Part shown: one piece after another, positions 52,251 to 62,254 of the stretch
Layout of the letters: every line of letters starts with the position of its first letter
Numbering within the stretch: the first letter of the stretch is position 1
NCBI RefSeq assembly: GCF_900111485.1
Contig: NZ_FOIC01000006.1
Coordinates: forward strand, 1-64,000
Direction: 5' to 3'
Length of the DNA stretch: 64,000 nucleotides
Source: Natrinema hispanicum
Lineage (GTDB): Archaea; Halobacteriota; Halobacteria; Halobacteriales; Natrialbaceae
Notes under the pieces: model-generated
The model's input: the letters and a program-made list of their open reading frames with translations, nothing else
The model's database searches: none
Told to the model about the DNA's origin: nothing
Position numbers and translations under genes: made by a program

Positions 52251-53336
52251 GGTACCGATGTGCATGGTACGATGTATCAGCACAACGGAGAGGAGATCTT
52301 CGTCATCGACGGCCACGTGCACCTGTGGGACGCGACGGAGGAGAATATCCAACACCAGGGAGGGGAAGAGTTCATCCAGTGTTTCTATGACTATCACACG
52401 ACGTTCACGCCCGAGGAACGCCAGTGGGACATCGACGAGTATCGCAAGTACGGCGCTGACCGGATGGTCGAGGACCTGTTCGGCAACGCTGCCGCCGACA
52501 TGGCCATTTTCCAGCCGACGTACCTCACCGACTTTTACGACGAGGGATTCAACACCACCGAGCAGAACGCCGAACTCGCGACCGAACACCCCGAGCGATT
52601 CGTCTTAAACGGTACCTTCGACCCCCGTGATGGCGAGGAGGGCCTCGAGTACCTCGAGGAACTCCATGAGAAATACGATATCCCCGGCGTCAAGCTCTAT
52701 ACCGCCGAGTGGCGCGGTGACTCGAAAGGGTGGCGACTCGACGACGAGGACGCCTTCGAGTTCTTGGAGAAGTGTCAGGAACTCGGGATCGAGAACATCC
52801 ACGCTCACAAAGGACCGACGATCCGCCCCCTCAACCGCGACGCGTTCGACGTGAAAGACGTCGACGATGCGGCCTCGTCGTTCCCGGAACTCAACTTCAT
52901 CGTCGAGCACGTCGGCCTGCCACGGCTGGACGACTTCTGCTGGATCGCCGCCCAGGAGACGAACGTCTACGGCGGACTGGCCGTCGCCGCGCCGTTCGCC
53001 CAGAACCGACCGGGCAAGTTCTCCGAGATCATGTCCGAACTGCTGTGGTGGCTCGGCGAGGACCGCGTCCTCTTTGGCTCGGACTACGCACTGTGGAACC
53101 CCGATTGGCTCGTCGAGGAGGTTCTGGAAGCCGAACTCACCGAGGAACACCGCGCGGAGTACGGCGTCGAGTGGGACCTCGAGACGAAAAAGAAGGTCAT
53201 GGGCGAGAACATCGCCGACCTCTACGACATCGACATCGAGGCGAAACGCCAGACGTTCGAAGACGACGAGATCAGCCAGCAGTTCGAGCTCGAGGACCAC
53301 TACGCGAGCGAAGAACCCGCAGCCGCAGACGACTGA
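52242..53336 (+). CDS. amidohydrolase-2 family protein (ACMSD-like)
   Basis: 364 residues. The metal site is visible: FVIDGHVHLWD (HxH), GVKLYTAEW, NIHAHKGPTIRP, FIVEHVGLPRL and LFGSDYALWNPDWL with the Asp. The insert WDIDEYRKYGADRMVEDLF and the end KKKVMGENIADLYDID fit the group found next to bacterial multicomponent monooxygenases. Its stop overlaps the start of the next gene (TGATG). The ATG at 52272 is an alternative start. Confidence 0.88.
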   Translation: MGSGTDVHGTMYQHNGEEIFVIDGHVHLWDATEENIQHQGGEEFIQCFYDYHTTFTPEERQWDIDEYRKYGADRMVEDLFGNAAADMAIFQPTYLTDFYDEGFNTTEQNAELATEHPERFVLNGTFDPRDGEEGLEYLEELHEKYDIPGVKLYTAEWRGDSKGWRLDDEDAFEFLEKCQELGIENIHAHKGPTIRPLNRDAFDVKDVDDAASSFPELNFIVEHVGLPRLDDFCWIAAQETNVYGGLAVAAPFAQNRPGKFSEIMSELLWWLGEDRVLFGSDYALWNPDWLVEEVLEAELTEEHRAEYGVEWDLETKKKVMGENIADLYDIDIEAKRQTFEDDEISQQFELEDHYASEEPAAADD

Positions 53337-54112
53337 TGAGTACGCAGACATCCGACGGCCCCGCGCCCGCGCGAGCGGCCGTCCGCGATCAACTCGATCG
53401 GGTCACCGATCCGGAACTCGACCGTTCGATCGTCGCGCTCGAGTACGTCGACGCGATCGAGATCGACGGTGGCCACGTTAGTGTCGACCTCACGCTGCCG
53501 ACGGCGTGGTGTTCGCCGGCCTTCGCGTGGATGATGGCCGTCGACGCCCGCGACGAGATCGAATCGCTGCCGGCGGTCGAGGAGGCCCGGATCACGCTCC
53601 ACGAACACATGCACGAGACGGAAATCAACCGCGGCGTCAACGAAGATCTCTCGTTCGCCGAGGCGTTTCCGGACGCCGACGGCGACGTCGCCGCAGTCCG
53701 CGCGGAACTCGACGACAAGGCCCGCGTCGCCCGCCAGTACGACGCGGTCGAGGCGCTGCTCGAGGCCGGACTCGACGCCAGGGCGATTGTCGACGTTCGA
53801 CTGCGAGATCTCGAGTACGTCGACGGAGCTGATTCCGTCTCGATCTACGTCCGCGACAGCTCCTTTGCCGTCACCGTTCCGGAAGCGCCGCTCGAGCGCT
53901 ACCTGGAGAAGACCCGCGAAATCGGCCTCGTCTCGGCCCCGGCCGACCGCCTGTTTCGAACGCCGGAGGGCGAGCCGATCGATCCCGACTCGTTCGATCT
54001 CGTCCACCGACGTGGCCGCCTCGCACAGGTCAATATGTCGAGTCAGGGTGGCATCTGTGATGGCCTTCGAGAGGCACGGGAGGGTCGGCTCGAGGAAACT
54101 GCAGGCGACTGA
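53336..54112 (+). CDS. MIP18/DUF59 metal-sulfur cluster assembly protein with C-terminal extension
   Basis: 258 residues. The N-terminal MIP18 (DUF59) domain has VTDPELDRSIVALEYVDAIEIDGGHVSVDLTLPTAWCSPAFAWMMAVD with the conserved Cys of this group. It continues with LHEHMHETEINRGVNEDLSFAEAFPD, then a region typical of proteins encoded near propane or acetone monooxygenases, where they are thought to help build the metal centre. A C-terminal domain (LVHRRGRLAQVNMSSQGGICDG) follows. It is translationally coupled to the amidohydrolase. Confidence 0.85.
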   Translation: MSTQTSDGPAPARAAVRDQLDRVTDPELDRSIVALEYVDAIEIDGGHVSVDLTLPTAWCSPAFAWMMAVDARDEIESLPAVEEARITLHEHMHETEINRGVNEDLSFAEAFPDADGDVAAVRAELDDKARVARQYDAVEALLEAGLDARAIVDVRLRDLEYVDGADSVSIYVRDSSFAVTVPEAPLERYLEKTREIGLVSAPADRLFRTPEGEPIDPDSFDLVHRRGRLAQVNMSSQGGICDGLREAREGRLEETAGD

Positions 54113-54188
54113 CGGTGCAGCGGTGGAACCGGAGCGTCATCGGGATCGCTGTTCCCCACTGCGCTCTGGCCCGGTCATCGCCGCGAGC

Positions 54189-54695
54189 CTACTTCTCGAC
54201 CTCGAGCAGCGCCACCCGCTCGCAAACCAGCGCCGACAGCGGTGCGTCGGTGGCCTCGCGTTCGGCGTCGGGAACGTCGAAAAAGGCACACAACGTCTCG
54301 ACGTCTTGGGTCTCGAGTGTCGGCTCGTGGTCGACGAACGCATCCAGCGTTTCGACTGCCTCGAGCGCTGCCGCCTCGTTCTCCTCCGAATCGCCGTCGA
54401 CGAGCACCACGGCCTGAGTTTCGCCTTCGTCGACGCCCATCGCGAGCGCACAATCGATCTGCCGACGGCCGGCGGCGTACAGCAGGATCTCGACGGCGCG
54501 ATCGCGGGCGACGTTCTCGCCGCGGTCGATGGCGCGGTCGGCGAACTCGACGGCCCGCTCGAGATGCCGGCGGCCGGCGACGTAGCGGGCGTCGAACGCC
54601 TGAATCGTCACGCCGTGGCGATCGCCGAGGTTGCCGAGTTCGGCGACGAACGCGTCCAGATCGTCGATCTCGAGTCGGCATTCGAGGAGTTTCAT
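54189..54695 (-). CDS. cgi121: KEOPS complex subunit Cgi121
   Basis: 168 residues. Cgi121 recruits tRNA to KEOPS for t6A synthesis. The body reads [69 protein letters not shown], the family pattern. It overlaps the end of hel308 by four bases and follows it on the same strand, a linkage seen in other haloarchaea. Confidence 0.9.
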   Translation of the reverse strand: MKLLECRLEIDDLDAFVAELGNLGDRHGVTIQAFDARYVAGRRHLERAVEFADRAIDRGENVARDRAVEILLYAAGRRQIDCALAMGVDEGETQAVVLVDGDSEENEAAALEAVETLDAFVDHEPTLETQDVETLCAFFDVPDAEREATDAPLSALVCERVALLEVEK

Positions 54696-57052
54696 TCGAA
54701 ATCACCCAGGCTCGACTGGCTGTCGTCTGCTCCGTTTGTTACTGTTCCGTCGTCGGTCCCGCCACCGCCGCTCGAGGTGGCTGTCATACCGCCATCGGCC
54801 GACCCCGCCGAGTTCGGCTCGACGCCGTCCATTGAGGGGTCTTCGCGACCGGCGTTCTCGAGGATGGTCTCGGCTGTCTTCTCCCCTTTGAGCGCGCCAA
54901 GAACGACGCCTTTGTCGGCCGTTCGCAGGTCGGCAGGCTCTTCGATTCCCGCCTCGTAGAGCCGGCGGGCACGCTTGCGGCCGACGCCGCCGACCGAGAC
55001 GAGTTCGAGGAGCTCGTCGCCGACGCCATGTTCGACGCGGGCGCGGGCTTCGCGGACGGCGACGGTCCACTCGCTGTCGATCTCGGCGGCCAGCGACTCG
55101 GCCGCGCCGAGCAGCCACTCGGCGGTGTCGACCTTCCCACGCAGGTCGCCCGGCCCGATCTTGTATCGGTCTGTCAGTCGTTCTTCGTCGGTTTCGTCGG
55201 CCCAGTCCTCGAGCAGCTTGCCGGTCTTGAGCGCGGCCAGCCAGTCCTCGAAGCGATCCTCCTCGAACTCGCTTGGGGTATCGCCCAGCAGTTCGGCCTC
55301 GCGCTCGTAGAAGAGTTCGCCGAATTTCTCGTCCTCGCCCGAGCGCAGGTAGAGTTCGTACATGTCCGGCGTGCGTGAGACGAGCTGGTAGAGGCCGAGT
55401 GCGGTCGGCCGGTCGTCCGCATGCTCTAACCCGTGGACGATTTCGGCGGCGCTCATCGGATCGAGGTAGAGCCGCGAGACGGTATGCCCGAGGCTGGTCG
55501 CCTCGAGTGCTTCCTCGCCGTCGTCGGCGGCAAGGTCGGCAGCGGCGGTGAACGCGCTGCCGTCGTCTTCGGCCCCGTCACTGCTATCGCTTTCCCGTTC
55601 GATGAAGTCGTTCGACTCGAGGTACGCCAGAACCGTATCGGTCACCGTCTCGAGGCGGCCGGCTTCGGTCGACTGGCTGGCGTAGAGCGTGGACTCGAGA
55701 AATTCGAGGAGTTCCGCTCGCGTGCGGGCGAAGCCGGAAGCGATGGTCGCGAGCACGTGCGTTCGCAGGGCGGGTTCGGCCGCCAGTTTCGACCGGACCG
55801 GCTCGGGATCGGCCCAGATATAGCGGTCGAACAGCTCTTGGCTCTCGTCGTGGTTTTTGGCCAGCAGGACGGCCTCGCCGTAGGGATCGAGTCCCGGTCG
55901 GCCGGCCCGCCCCATCATCTGGTGGACCTCGAGGACATCCAGGGGAGCCATCCCGCCGGCGCTGGAATCGAAGCGCCGCCAGTCGCGGACGATCACGCGG
56001 CGGGCGGGCGTGTTCACCCCGGCAGCAAGCGTCGGCGTCGCCGAGATTATCTTCAACAGGCGATCGCGGAACGCGTCCTCGACGAGGCTCCGCTGAGTGC
56101 TCGAGAGACCGGCGTGGTGAAACGCCGAGCCCCGCTCGACGCAGTCTGCTAAGTCTCTGCTCGTCTCGGTGTCGCTGTCGTCGCGGATGTCGGCGGCCAG
56201 TTCTGCGAGGTCGGCTTCTTCCTCGGCGGTCAATTCGTTTCTCGAGACGCCGCCCAACCGTTTCGCGGCGGCTTCCGCGTTCCGTCGGGAGTTGACGAAT
56301 ACGAGCGAGGAGCCGTCCTCCTGTAAGATGTCGCGGACGAGTGCGGCCTCTTGCTTTTCCGATCCCTCGACGGGTACCTCGCGTGTCGAGCCATCGTCGA
56401 AGTTCAGCGCGTTCCCGTAGTGGACGCCCGTCTGGAGATCGATCGGCCGCCAGTCGGTGTCGACGAGTGCGGCGTCGAGCCAGTCGGCGATCTCGTCGGC
56501 GTTGCCGACCGTCGCCGAGAGCGCGACCGTCTGTAGCCCGGGGTTGAGCTGGCGGAGTTTCGCCAACGTCACCTCGAGTGTCGGCCCCCGGTTGCGGTCG
56601 TCGATCAGATGGACCTCGTCGCTGACGACGCAGGTGAGATCGGAAAGCCACTCTGCGCCGTTGCGAACCAGTGAGTCGACCTTCTCGCTGGTGGCGACGA
56701 CGATGTCTTTCGTTGCGAGCCAGTCGCTCGTGCTCTCGTAGTTGCCCGTCGTGACGCCGACCGTGACGCCGAACTGTTCATAGGCCTCGAATTCGGCCTG
56801 TTTCTCGCTTGCGAGCGCTCGCAGCGGAACGATGTACAGTGCTTTTCCGCCGCGTTCGATCGCCGAGAGCATCGCAAGCGCGGCGATCATCGTCTTCCCG
56901 CTGGCGGTGGGGACGGCCGCGACGAGGTTTTCGCCTTCGGTCGCGCCGGCCTCGACCGCCTCGGCTTGTGGCGGGTAGAGCTCCTCGATGCCCTCGCTGC
57001 GGAAGTGGTCGATGGCACCGGGTGGGAGCCCCGACAGCTCCTCGAGATTCAT
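54692..57052 (-). CDS. hel308: Hel308 (Hjm) DNA helicase
   Basis: 786 residues. It unwinds lagging-strand forks and aids recombination. Motif [12 protein letters not shown] (about 46-56), motif Ia [18 protein letters not shown] box SDEVHLIDD, motif [20 protein letters not shown], motif [24 protein letters not shown] and motif [14 protein letters not shown] are all present, followed by the winged helix, ratchet and helix-hairpin-helix ([21 protein letters not shown]). The tail is Gly/Thr-rich and ends QSSLGDFE, which resembles a PCNA-interacting peptide. Confidence 0.96.
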   Translation of the reverse strand: MNLEELSGLPPGAIDHFRSEGIEELYPPQAEAVEAGATEGENLVAAVPTASGKTMIAALAMLSAIERGGKALYIVPLRALASEKQAEFEAYEQFGVTVGVTTGNYESTSDWLATKDIVVATSEKVDSLVRNGAEWLSDLTCVVSDEVHLIDDRNRGPTLEVTLAKLRQLNPGLQTVALSATVGNADEIADWLDAALVDTDWRPIDLQTGVHYGNALNFDDGSTREVPVEGSEKQEAALVRDILQEDGSSLVFVNSRRNAEAAAKRLGGVSRNELTAEEEADLAELAADIRDDSDTETSRDLADCVERGSAFHHAGLSSTQRSLVEDAFRDRLLKIISATPTLAAGVNTPARRVIVRDWRRFDSSAGGMAPLDVLEVHQMMGRAGRPGLDPYGEAVLLAKNHDESQELFDRYIWADPEPVRSKLAAEPALRTHVLATIASGFARTRAELLEFLESTLYASQSTEAGRLETVTDTVLAYLESNDFIERESDSSDGAEDDGSAFTAAADLAADDGEEALEATSLGHTVSRLYLDPMSAAEIVHGLEHADDRPTALGLYQLVSRTPDMYELYLRSGEDEKFGELFYEREAELLGDTPSEFEEDRFEDWLAALKTGKLLEDWADETDEERLTDRYKIGPGDLRGKVDTAEWLLGAAESLAAEIDSEWTVAVREARARVEHGVGDELLELVSVGGVGRKRARRLYEAGIEEPADLRTADKGVVLGALKGEKTAETILENAGREDPSMDGVEPNSAGSADGGMTATSSGGGGTDDGTVTNGADDSQSSLGDFE

Positions 57053-57156
57053 TGTCCGTGCTTGGCCCCGTTTGCGGTTTAAAGTATCGTCTTTCGGACT
57101 CCGTCGATCGAGGCTGCGTCGGGATTACTGTGTGTTCCCGCGTGCGCTGCTCCAGC

Positions 57157-57585
57157 TCACTGGCCGGCACTGCGGTCGGTCAGGACGCCCACACAGACGA
57201 CTGCTGTCGTGACGTGCATCAGCCCGAGGATCGCGCCGGCGAAGAGACTCCCGCCGGGTTGATTGGGGATAACCGTGAAATCCGGCACGAGCGAGAGCAC
57301 CAGAACGATCGCTGCAACGATGAGAAACAGTCGATCGGGGCTGGCACTGAATCGCGCAAGCAGCCCGTAGGTGACGGTCGCACCGATGACGCCGAGGGTC
57401 GTAAAGAACGTGACCGGGCCGTAATTCAGTGCTTCCAGTTGTGGTGCGATACCGCCGGCGTTGGCCACGAACACGATGAGCAAATTGATGCCCAACGATA
57501 CTGCAAGCGCGACGACCCCTGACCGTGTCAGACCGCTGGCCGTGAGTGATCGTGCCGATGACGACATTCCTGTTTCGGTGCCCAT
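57157..57585 (-). CDS. four-span membrane protein (DUF6069-like)
   Basis: 142 residues with four spans: VVALAVSLGINLLIVFVANAGG, VTFFTTLGVIGATVTYGLLARF, RLFLIVAAIVLVLSLVPDFTV and FAGAILGLMHVTTAVVCVGVL. The His in the last span and the general plan resemble the DUF6069 family; this is from memory. Function unknown. It diverges from the UspA gene; the shared gap holds a TATA box at 57631. Confidence 0.65.
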   Translation of the reverse strand: MGTETGMSSSARSLTASGLTRSGVVALAVSLGINLLIVFVANAGGIAPQLEALNYGPVTFFTTLGVIGATVTYGLLARFSASPDRLFLIVAAIVLVLSLVPDFTVIPNQPGGSLFAGAILGLMHVTTAVVCVGVLTDRSAGQ

Positions 57586-57630
57586 GAGTATCCCTCCGCC
57601 GCCACTGATGAAAAGCGTTTGTCAGAAATC

Positions 57631-57640
57631 CCTTTTATAT
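57631..57640 (+). promoter_or_regulatory. TATA box ahead of the UspA gene
   Basis: CCTTTTATAT predicts a start near 57660. The first ATG after that is at 57675, which would add 25 residues to the UspA protein; the ATG at 57750 fits the family better and would leave a leader of about 90 bases. Confidence 0.45.
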
Positions 57641-57749
57641 CCGGATCGGTGACTGATTATCTAGTTGGGTATTGATGCATCCCCGACCTGCCCCGGAGCG
57701 TGGGATCGGCGGCGATAGACCGATGGGATCGGCACCCGAAGACCGTCCT

Positions 57750-58184
57750 ATGGCCGATCCCGACCGCGTCCTCGTTCCCACGCTCGGCCGACCACAGGAG
57801 GACGAAGCGCTTTCCTACGCCCTCGAGACGTTTCCCGACGCCGAGATCACGCTGTTGGCGGTCGTGACACCGCTTGGCGCGCCGCTCAGTGAGGGTGGGG
57901 TCTTGGAGCGACGCGAGGAGCGAACGACACAGGCACGAGCCAGCGCCGCGGAATTGCTCGAGTCGGTTGCCGGCCCTGACACAGGGGACCGCGTCCGGAT
58001 CGCACTTGCCGAGGGTCGACCCGGCACCGTCGTTCCCCGATACGCGTCGGAGGCGGGGATCGATCACGTCGTGATGGCCGGCGACAGAACCCGATCGAAC
58101 TGGTTCATCAGGCGATTTCTCGGTCGTGATATCGCCACGACGGTCGTCGAACGGACGACGCAGCCGGTGACGATCCTCGAGTGA
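57750..58184 (+). CDS. universal stress protein, UspA family
   Basis: 144 residues: RVLVPTLGRPQEDEALSYALETFPDAEITLLAVVTP at the N-terminus and the nucleotide loop VVMAGDRTRSNWFIRRFLGRDIATTVVERTTQPVTILE at the C-terminus. The usual GxxG-9x-GS/T is altered to GDRTRSNWFIRRFLGRDIA, which may weaken ATP binding. It is a small cytoplasmic stress regulator. An ATG at 57723 or 57675 is an alternative start. Confidence 0.85.
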   Translation: MADPDRVLVPTLGRPQEDEALSYALETFPDAEITLLAVVTPLGAPLSEGGVLERREERTTQARASAAELLESVAGPDTGDRVRIALAEGRPGTVVPRYASEAGIDHVVMAGDRTRSNWFIRRFLGRDIATTVVERTTQPVTILE

Positions 58185-58195
58185 GTTCGAACGAA

Positions 58196-59404
58196 TCAGC
58201 CGGCCATCACCGTCGCGAACAGTCGATACAGGCCGTATCCGACGACAACTGAACTGCCGAGTGTCAGTAGCCAGAAGGTGATCGTGACGCCGACCTTGCG
58301 CCGCGAAACCCCGGCCGAGCCGCCGGCTAGTCCGCCACCGATGACGCCCGAGAGGATGATGTTGTTGAGCGAGATGGGGATGCCGAGTGCAATCGCCAGT
58401 TGGGCAATGATAAAGCCCGGCACCAGCGCCGCGATCGACCGCCGCACGCCGAGTTGGGCGTACTCGCGAGAGGTCGCCTGTAACAGCCGCGGCGCGCCCA
58501 TCCAGGCACCGGCGAGGATGCCGGCTGCGCCGATCGCGAGCAACAGAGACCCTGGGAGCCCGAGCTCGGTCCGAAAGAGGTTCTCGAGTGGGCCGGTTGC
58601 GAGTCCGACCTGCGACCCGCCAGAGGAGAAGGCGACGATGCCGCCGAGGAGCAACAGGAACGACCGAATCCCGCCTTCGACTGACTCGCGGACCTGTCGT
58701 CGCACCCAGGAGAACGCGAGCAGTCCGACGGCGATCGTCACGACGACGGTCCCGAGATCGACGCCGGCGGCGAGCGTCGGGCCGCCGCCGAACTGCCGGG
58801 CGACAAAACCCGCAAGCGTGCCCTGCTCGGCGGTCGGATCGGGAATCACACCGAGGCGGACGTTGGCGACGATCGCGCCGACGATACCGGCCAACAGCGG
58901 GACGCCGACCGTCTCGGGGACGTCGTCGCGTCGCAGGACCGTCGCCGTCGCGTAGGCGAGTCCGCCGGACATGATCGGCACCAGTAGCCAGAAGGTGCCG
59001 AGCCGGCGATAGGTCGTCATCGCCGGATCACCGCCGAGCGAAAGCCCGACGCCGACCATCGCGCCTGTCGTCGCGAACGCTGCGGGGATCGGGTACCGCG
59101 TGTAGATGCCGATCGACATGAAGCCAGCCGCGGTTAGCAGGCCCGCGGTGGCCGCAAGCGGCGTGATCGTCACGCCGTTGATGAGGTCGGCCCCGATCGT
59201 CTCGGAGATGCTCCCGCCCTGCATGAGCGCCCCCATGGCTGCGAGCAGCCCGATGACGAACGCCGCCCGCATCGTCGAGATCGCGTTCGCGCCGACCGCG
59301 GGGGCAAAGGGCGGCGAGTTGCTGTTCGCACCCAGGACCCACGCCATGAACAGACAGGTGAGAACGGCGATCCCGATGAGGGCAACAAAGGAGAACGCAA
59401 CCAT
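58196..59404 (-). CDS. PiT-family inorganic phosphate permease
   Basis: 402 residues with about ten spans. The PiT signature is duplicated: ANSNSPPFAPAVGANAISTMRAAFVIGLLAAMGALMQGG near the N-terminus and GAWMGAPRLLQATSREYAQLGVRRSIAALVPGFIIAQLAIALGIPISLNN near the C-terminus. It carries phosphate (or a similar oxyanion) with sodium or protons. It is convergent with UspA and diverges from the ferredoxin gene. Confidence 0.9.
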   Translation of the reverse strand: MVAFSFVALIGIAVLTCLFMAWVLGANSNSPPFAPAVGANAISTMRAAFVIGLLAAMGALMQGGSISETIGADLINGVTITPLAATAGLLTAAGFMSIGIYTRYPIPAAFATTGAMVGVGLSLGGDPAMTTYRRLGTFWLLVPIMSGGLAYATATVLRRDDVPETVGVPLLAGIVGAIVANVRLGVIPDPTAEQGTLAGFVARQFGGGPTLAAGVDLGTVVVTIAVGLLAFSWVRRQVRESVEGGIRSFLLLLGGIVAFSSGGSQVGLATGPLENLFRTELGLPGSLLLAIGAAGILAGAWMGAPRLLQATSREYAQLGVRRSIAALVPGFIIAQLAIALGIPISLNNIILSGVIGGGLAGGSAGVSRRKVGVTITFWLLTLGSSVVVGYGLYRLFATVMAG

Positions 59405-59501
59405 TCGTCTCGTCTCTCTTTCAATGACTGGCCGCAAAAGCGTTCCCTCGAGTCCATCGACGACCGCTACCGATTTACCGCAACCGTGCGAAACACCGCC
59501 T

Positions 59502-59747
59502 ATGAAGATCGAATACGACGAGGACACCTGTATTGGAATGTTCCAGTGTGTCGCCGAATGGGACGCCTTCGAGGAGGACAAATCGAAGGGGAAGGCCATC
59601 CTCGAGGACAGTGAGGAGGTCGAGGACGGCGTTTTCGTCCGCGAGGTTCCCGAGGACGCGGAACTCGACGCGAAGTTCGCCGCCCGGACCTGTCCCGTCG
59701 ACGCGATCACAGTTTACGACGACGACGGCGAGCAGCTGATCCCCTGA
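59502..59747 (+). CDS. [3Fe-4S]-type ferredoxin
   Basis: 81 residues. Only three cysteines occur: C10 and C16 in CIGMFQC and one in ARTCPVDAI. The position four after C16 is Trp, and the third ligand position is Met, so a single [3Fe-4S] cluster is predicted. It carries electrons in the cytoplasm for an unknown partner such as a cytochrome P450 or oxidoreductase. Very acidic. It starts 97 bases from the divergent phosphate permease. Confidence 0.85.
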   Translation: MKIEYDEDTCIGMFQCVAEWDAFEEDKSKGKAILEDSEEVEDGVFVREVPEDAELDAKFAARTCPVDAITVYDDDGEQLIP

Positions 59748-59749
59748 TA

Positions 59750-59817
59750 GGTCTGCTCCCGCTGTGTACCGGCGCGACGGGTCGCGGATGCGCCGGAACT
59801 GACTGGGAGCGGTCCAT
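59750..59817. repeat. stem-loop element, copy 3
   Basis: GGTCTGCTCCC (59750-59760) pairs with GGGAGCGGTCC (59805-59815). The arms differ from the other copies at the inner end on both sides (CTCCC/GGGAG in place of CTGTC/GACAG), which preserves pairing. An inner perfect stem CCGGCGC (59769-59775) and GCGCCGG (59790-59796) is present. It lies between convergent ferredoxin and mdh genes. Confidence 0.6.
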
Positions 59818-59858
59818 ATGCAGGCTCGAGAAAAAAGCCGTGCCGTGCCGACCGTCGA

Positions 59859-60773
59859 TTATGCGATCTTGTCGTACTGTTCGGAGAGCTTCTCGGCGGC
59901 CTCGCCGAGCTGGTTGCGCTCGAACTCGGTGAGCTCCCACTCGACGATCTCTTCGACGCCGTCGGAGCCGAGCTTGACCGGGACGCCGAAGGCGGTGTCC
60001 TCGTGGCCGAACTCGCCCTCGAGTTTGATGCTGCCGGGTACCACTGCACCCGTATCGCGGAGGATGGCCTCGACCATGTGGCCGACGCCGGTCGCTGGCC
60101 CCCACTCGGTTGCGCCTTTCTTCTCGATGACGTTCATCGCCGAGGTCTGGAGTTCGGAGAGCAGTTCTTCCTTTTCGTCCTCGTCGAACTCGAGGTCCTG
60201 GCCGTTGACCCGTACTTTGGAGAAGACGGGGACTTGCGCGTCGCCGTGTTCGCCGAGGATCGTCGCGTCGACGTTCTGGACGGGCGCGTCGTAGCGCTCG
60301 GAGATCACGTAGCGGAAGCGCGCGGAGTCGAGGCGACCGCCGAAGCCGATTACCTGCTCGCGGGCCCGATCGCCCGTCTCGTAGAGGTGCCGATTGAGCA
60401 GGTCGACGGGGTTGGACGTGGTGACGGTGATGAAGTCGTCGTTGTACTCAGCCAGCGAGGAACCGATGTCCTCCATGATCGGTGCGTTGGTATCCGCCAG
60501 ATCGATCCGCGTTTGGCCCGGCTGGCGTGGAATCCCTGCCGTGATAACGACGACATCCGACCCTGCGGTGTCCTCGTAGCCACCCTGTCGGATCGTCGTG
60601 TTCGAGTCGTAGGCCACGCCGTGGTTTGCGTCGGCAGCCTGTCCGACCGTATCGTCTTCCTTGTCCGGAATGTCGACGAACACGAGTTCGTCCGCAACGT
60701 CCCGAAGCGCGATGTTGTAGCCTGCGGCGGCCCCGACGGTGCCGGCCGCGCCGACCACGCTCACTTTCGTCAT
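59859..60773 (-). CDS. mdh: malate dehydrogenase (LDH-like)
   Basis: 304 residues, the length of the well-studied Haloarcula enzyme. NAD site [22 protein letters not shown] followed by VDIPDKED; catalytic and substrate residues are in [13 protein letters not shown] (Arg pair), [16 protein letters not shown] (Asn, Asp/Arg region), and [14 protein letters not shown] (catalytic His). Arg102-type R in the RQPGQTR loop favours oxaloacetate. It converts malate and oxaloacetate with NAD in the citric acid cycle. Confidence 0.96.
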   Translation of the reverse strand: MTKVSVVGAAGTVGAAAGYNIALRDVADELVFVDIPDKEDDTVGQAADANHGVAYDSNTTIRQGGYEDTAGSDVVVITAGIPRQPGQTRIDLADTNAPIMEDIGSSLAEYNDDFITVTTSNPVDLLNRHLYETGDRAREQVIGFGGRLDSARFRYVISERYDAPVQNVDATILGEHGDAQVPVFSKVRVNGQDLEFDEDEKEELLSELQTSAMNVIEKKGATEWGPATGVGHMVEAILRDTGAVVPGSIKLEGEFGHEDTAFGVPVKLGSDGVEEIVEWELTEFERNQLGEAAEKLSEQYDKIA

Positions 60774-60923
60774 ACCACGTAATGCTTCCCCATCCCACAC
60801 GTTAAATCCGTCGGAAATTCCAGCCTCAGACGAGTCTGACGATATGAAGGTTCGACGACTGTCGTTCCCTCTCTTCTCCTCGAGGCCGAACCGATCATGG
60901 CCGATGCCTGCGCCCGTTCGAGT

Positions 60924-61382
60924 ATGCGCGTCAGCGTCATCGGCGGCGGACAGGTTACCGACAAACAGGCGGCTCGCGCCGAGGCAGTGGGCCGCGAACT
61001 CGCCGCACGCGGCCACACGGTCGTCTGTGGCGGTCGCGGCGGCACCATGGAGGCGGTCTGTCGTGGCGCGAAAGCCGAGGGCGGAACGACGATCGGCATC
61101 CTGCCGAGCGAGCGCCGCGCACAGGCCAACGACTACGTTGATATCCCGATCGCCACGGGACTGGGTCACGCCAGAAACGCGCTCGTCCCATTGAACGGTG
61201 ACGCTGTCATCGCGCTTGCCGGCGGCGTCGGGACCCTCTCTGAACTCGGCTTCGCCGGCATCTACGACCGGCCCGTCGTCGGCCTCGCAACCCACGACGT
61301 CGCCGCTGCCGGGATTGACCTCGAGTCTGTCGACACTCCCGAAGCGGCCGTCGACGCTGTTGAAGCCGCACTCGAGACGTAA
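60924..61382 (+). CDS. LOG-family-like Rossmann protein (TIGR00725 type)
   Basis: 152 residues: [61 protein letters not shown], then [40 protein letters not shown]. The PGGxGT motif of nucleotide-processing LOG proteins is AGGVGTLSE here, without the leading Pro-Gly-Gly and with a conserved Glu. The family has a suspected but unproven nucleotide-hydrolysing role. An ATG at 60897 would add nine residues. Confidence 0.85.
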   Translation: MRVSVIGGGQVTDKQAARAEAVGRELAARGHTVVCGGRGGTMEAVCRGAKAEGGTTIGILPSERRAQANDYVDIPIATGLGHARNALVPLNGDAVIALAGGVGTLSELGFAGIYDRPVVGLATHDVAAAGIDLESVDTPEAAVDAVEAALET

Positions 61383-61451
61383 GTGTCACCGTCACGGCCC
61401 TGGAATCTCGTTGTCGCAGCTTTTTCGACGCTCCGACACCTCTAGCTGGAC

Positions 61452-62126
61452 ATGAGCGACTTCGACAAGGAAGCAGAGCGCGAGAAACTCCGTGAGAAGT
61501 ACGAACGCGACAAACAAGAGCGCAAGGCCACCCAGCGAATGAGCGATCTGTTACTCAAGGGCGCGACGATGACCAACACTCACTGTGGGACCTGTGGCGA
61601 CCCGCTGTTCCAGATGGACGGCACTACGTTCTGCCCCAGCTGCCATGGCAATCCCGACGCCGTCGAGGGAACCGACCTCGAGGCCCAACCGGCCGACGAA
61701 CAGTCGTCCACGGATCACTCTGAGCCGGACCAATCCGCCGCGGACGAACCCACCCCTGCTGCATCGGCCGAGCCGACGGCCACAGCTACGTCGGACGCGT
61801 CGACGGCCGAGACGGACGCAAACAGCCAGCGCGAATCGTCGGTCACAACGCCATCCCGGGATGAGCGCCAGCCCACACCCCAGGCCGATGTCTCGAGTCG
61901 GACCGCCGACGATCGGGCGAGCGAGCCGAGCGCACCGTCTCGCTCCCCTGCGTCGACCCCGACTCCGCAACCGGCCGACGGCGACCTTGAGGTCGCACAC
62001 GACGCGCTCGTCCGCACGCTCGAGAAGTTCGCCACGGAGGCGGCCGCGACGGACGACCCACGATACGCACGGGAGTGTCTCGAGGCGGCGCGCGAGGCCG
62101 GCGAGACGCTGTCCACCTTGCGCTGA
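61452..62126 (+). CDS. zinc-ribbon protein (Sjogren's/scleroderma autoantigen 1 family)
   Basis: 224 residues. A charged helix (KEAEREKLREKYERDKQERKATQRMSDLLLKGATMTN) precedes a zinc ribbon CGTCGDPLF/CPSCHG (C45/C48 region and C62/C65 region), the pattern of the archaeal and eukaryotic SSSCA1 (ZNRD2) family. A long Ala/Ser/Thr/Asp-rich linker (about 75-175) leads to a C-terminal helical segment (LEVAHDALVRTLEKFATEAAATDDPRYARECLEAAREAGETL). Function unknown. Confidence 0.85.
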   Translation: MSDFDKEAEREKLREKYERDKQERKATQRMSDLLLKGATMTNTHCGTCGDPLFQMDGTTFCPSCHGNPDAVEGTDLEAQPADEQSSTDHSEPDQSAADEPTPAASAEPTATATSDASTAETDANSQRESSVTTPSRDERQPTPQADVSSRTADDRASEPSAPSRSPASTPTPQPADGDLEVAHDALVRTLEKFATEAAATDDPRYARECLEAAREAGETLSTLR

Positions 62127-62254
62127 CAGCTAACGGCGCTCGAGACGGTCGGACTGCTTCCTGGACGTTCTTTCCTGTGAGAATGTGCGTGTCGTTTCGT
62201 CGATCAGTACGCGACTCTCTACACCCAATATGACAGATATGAACTACATCACTA

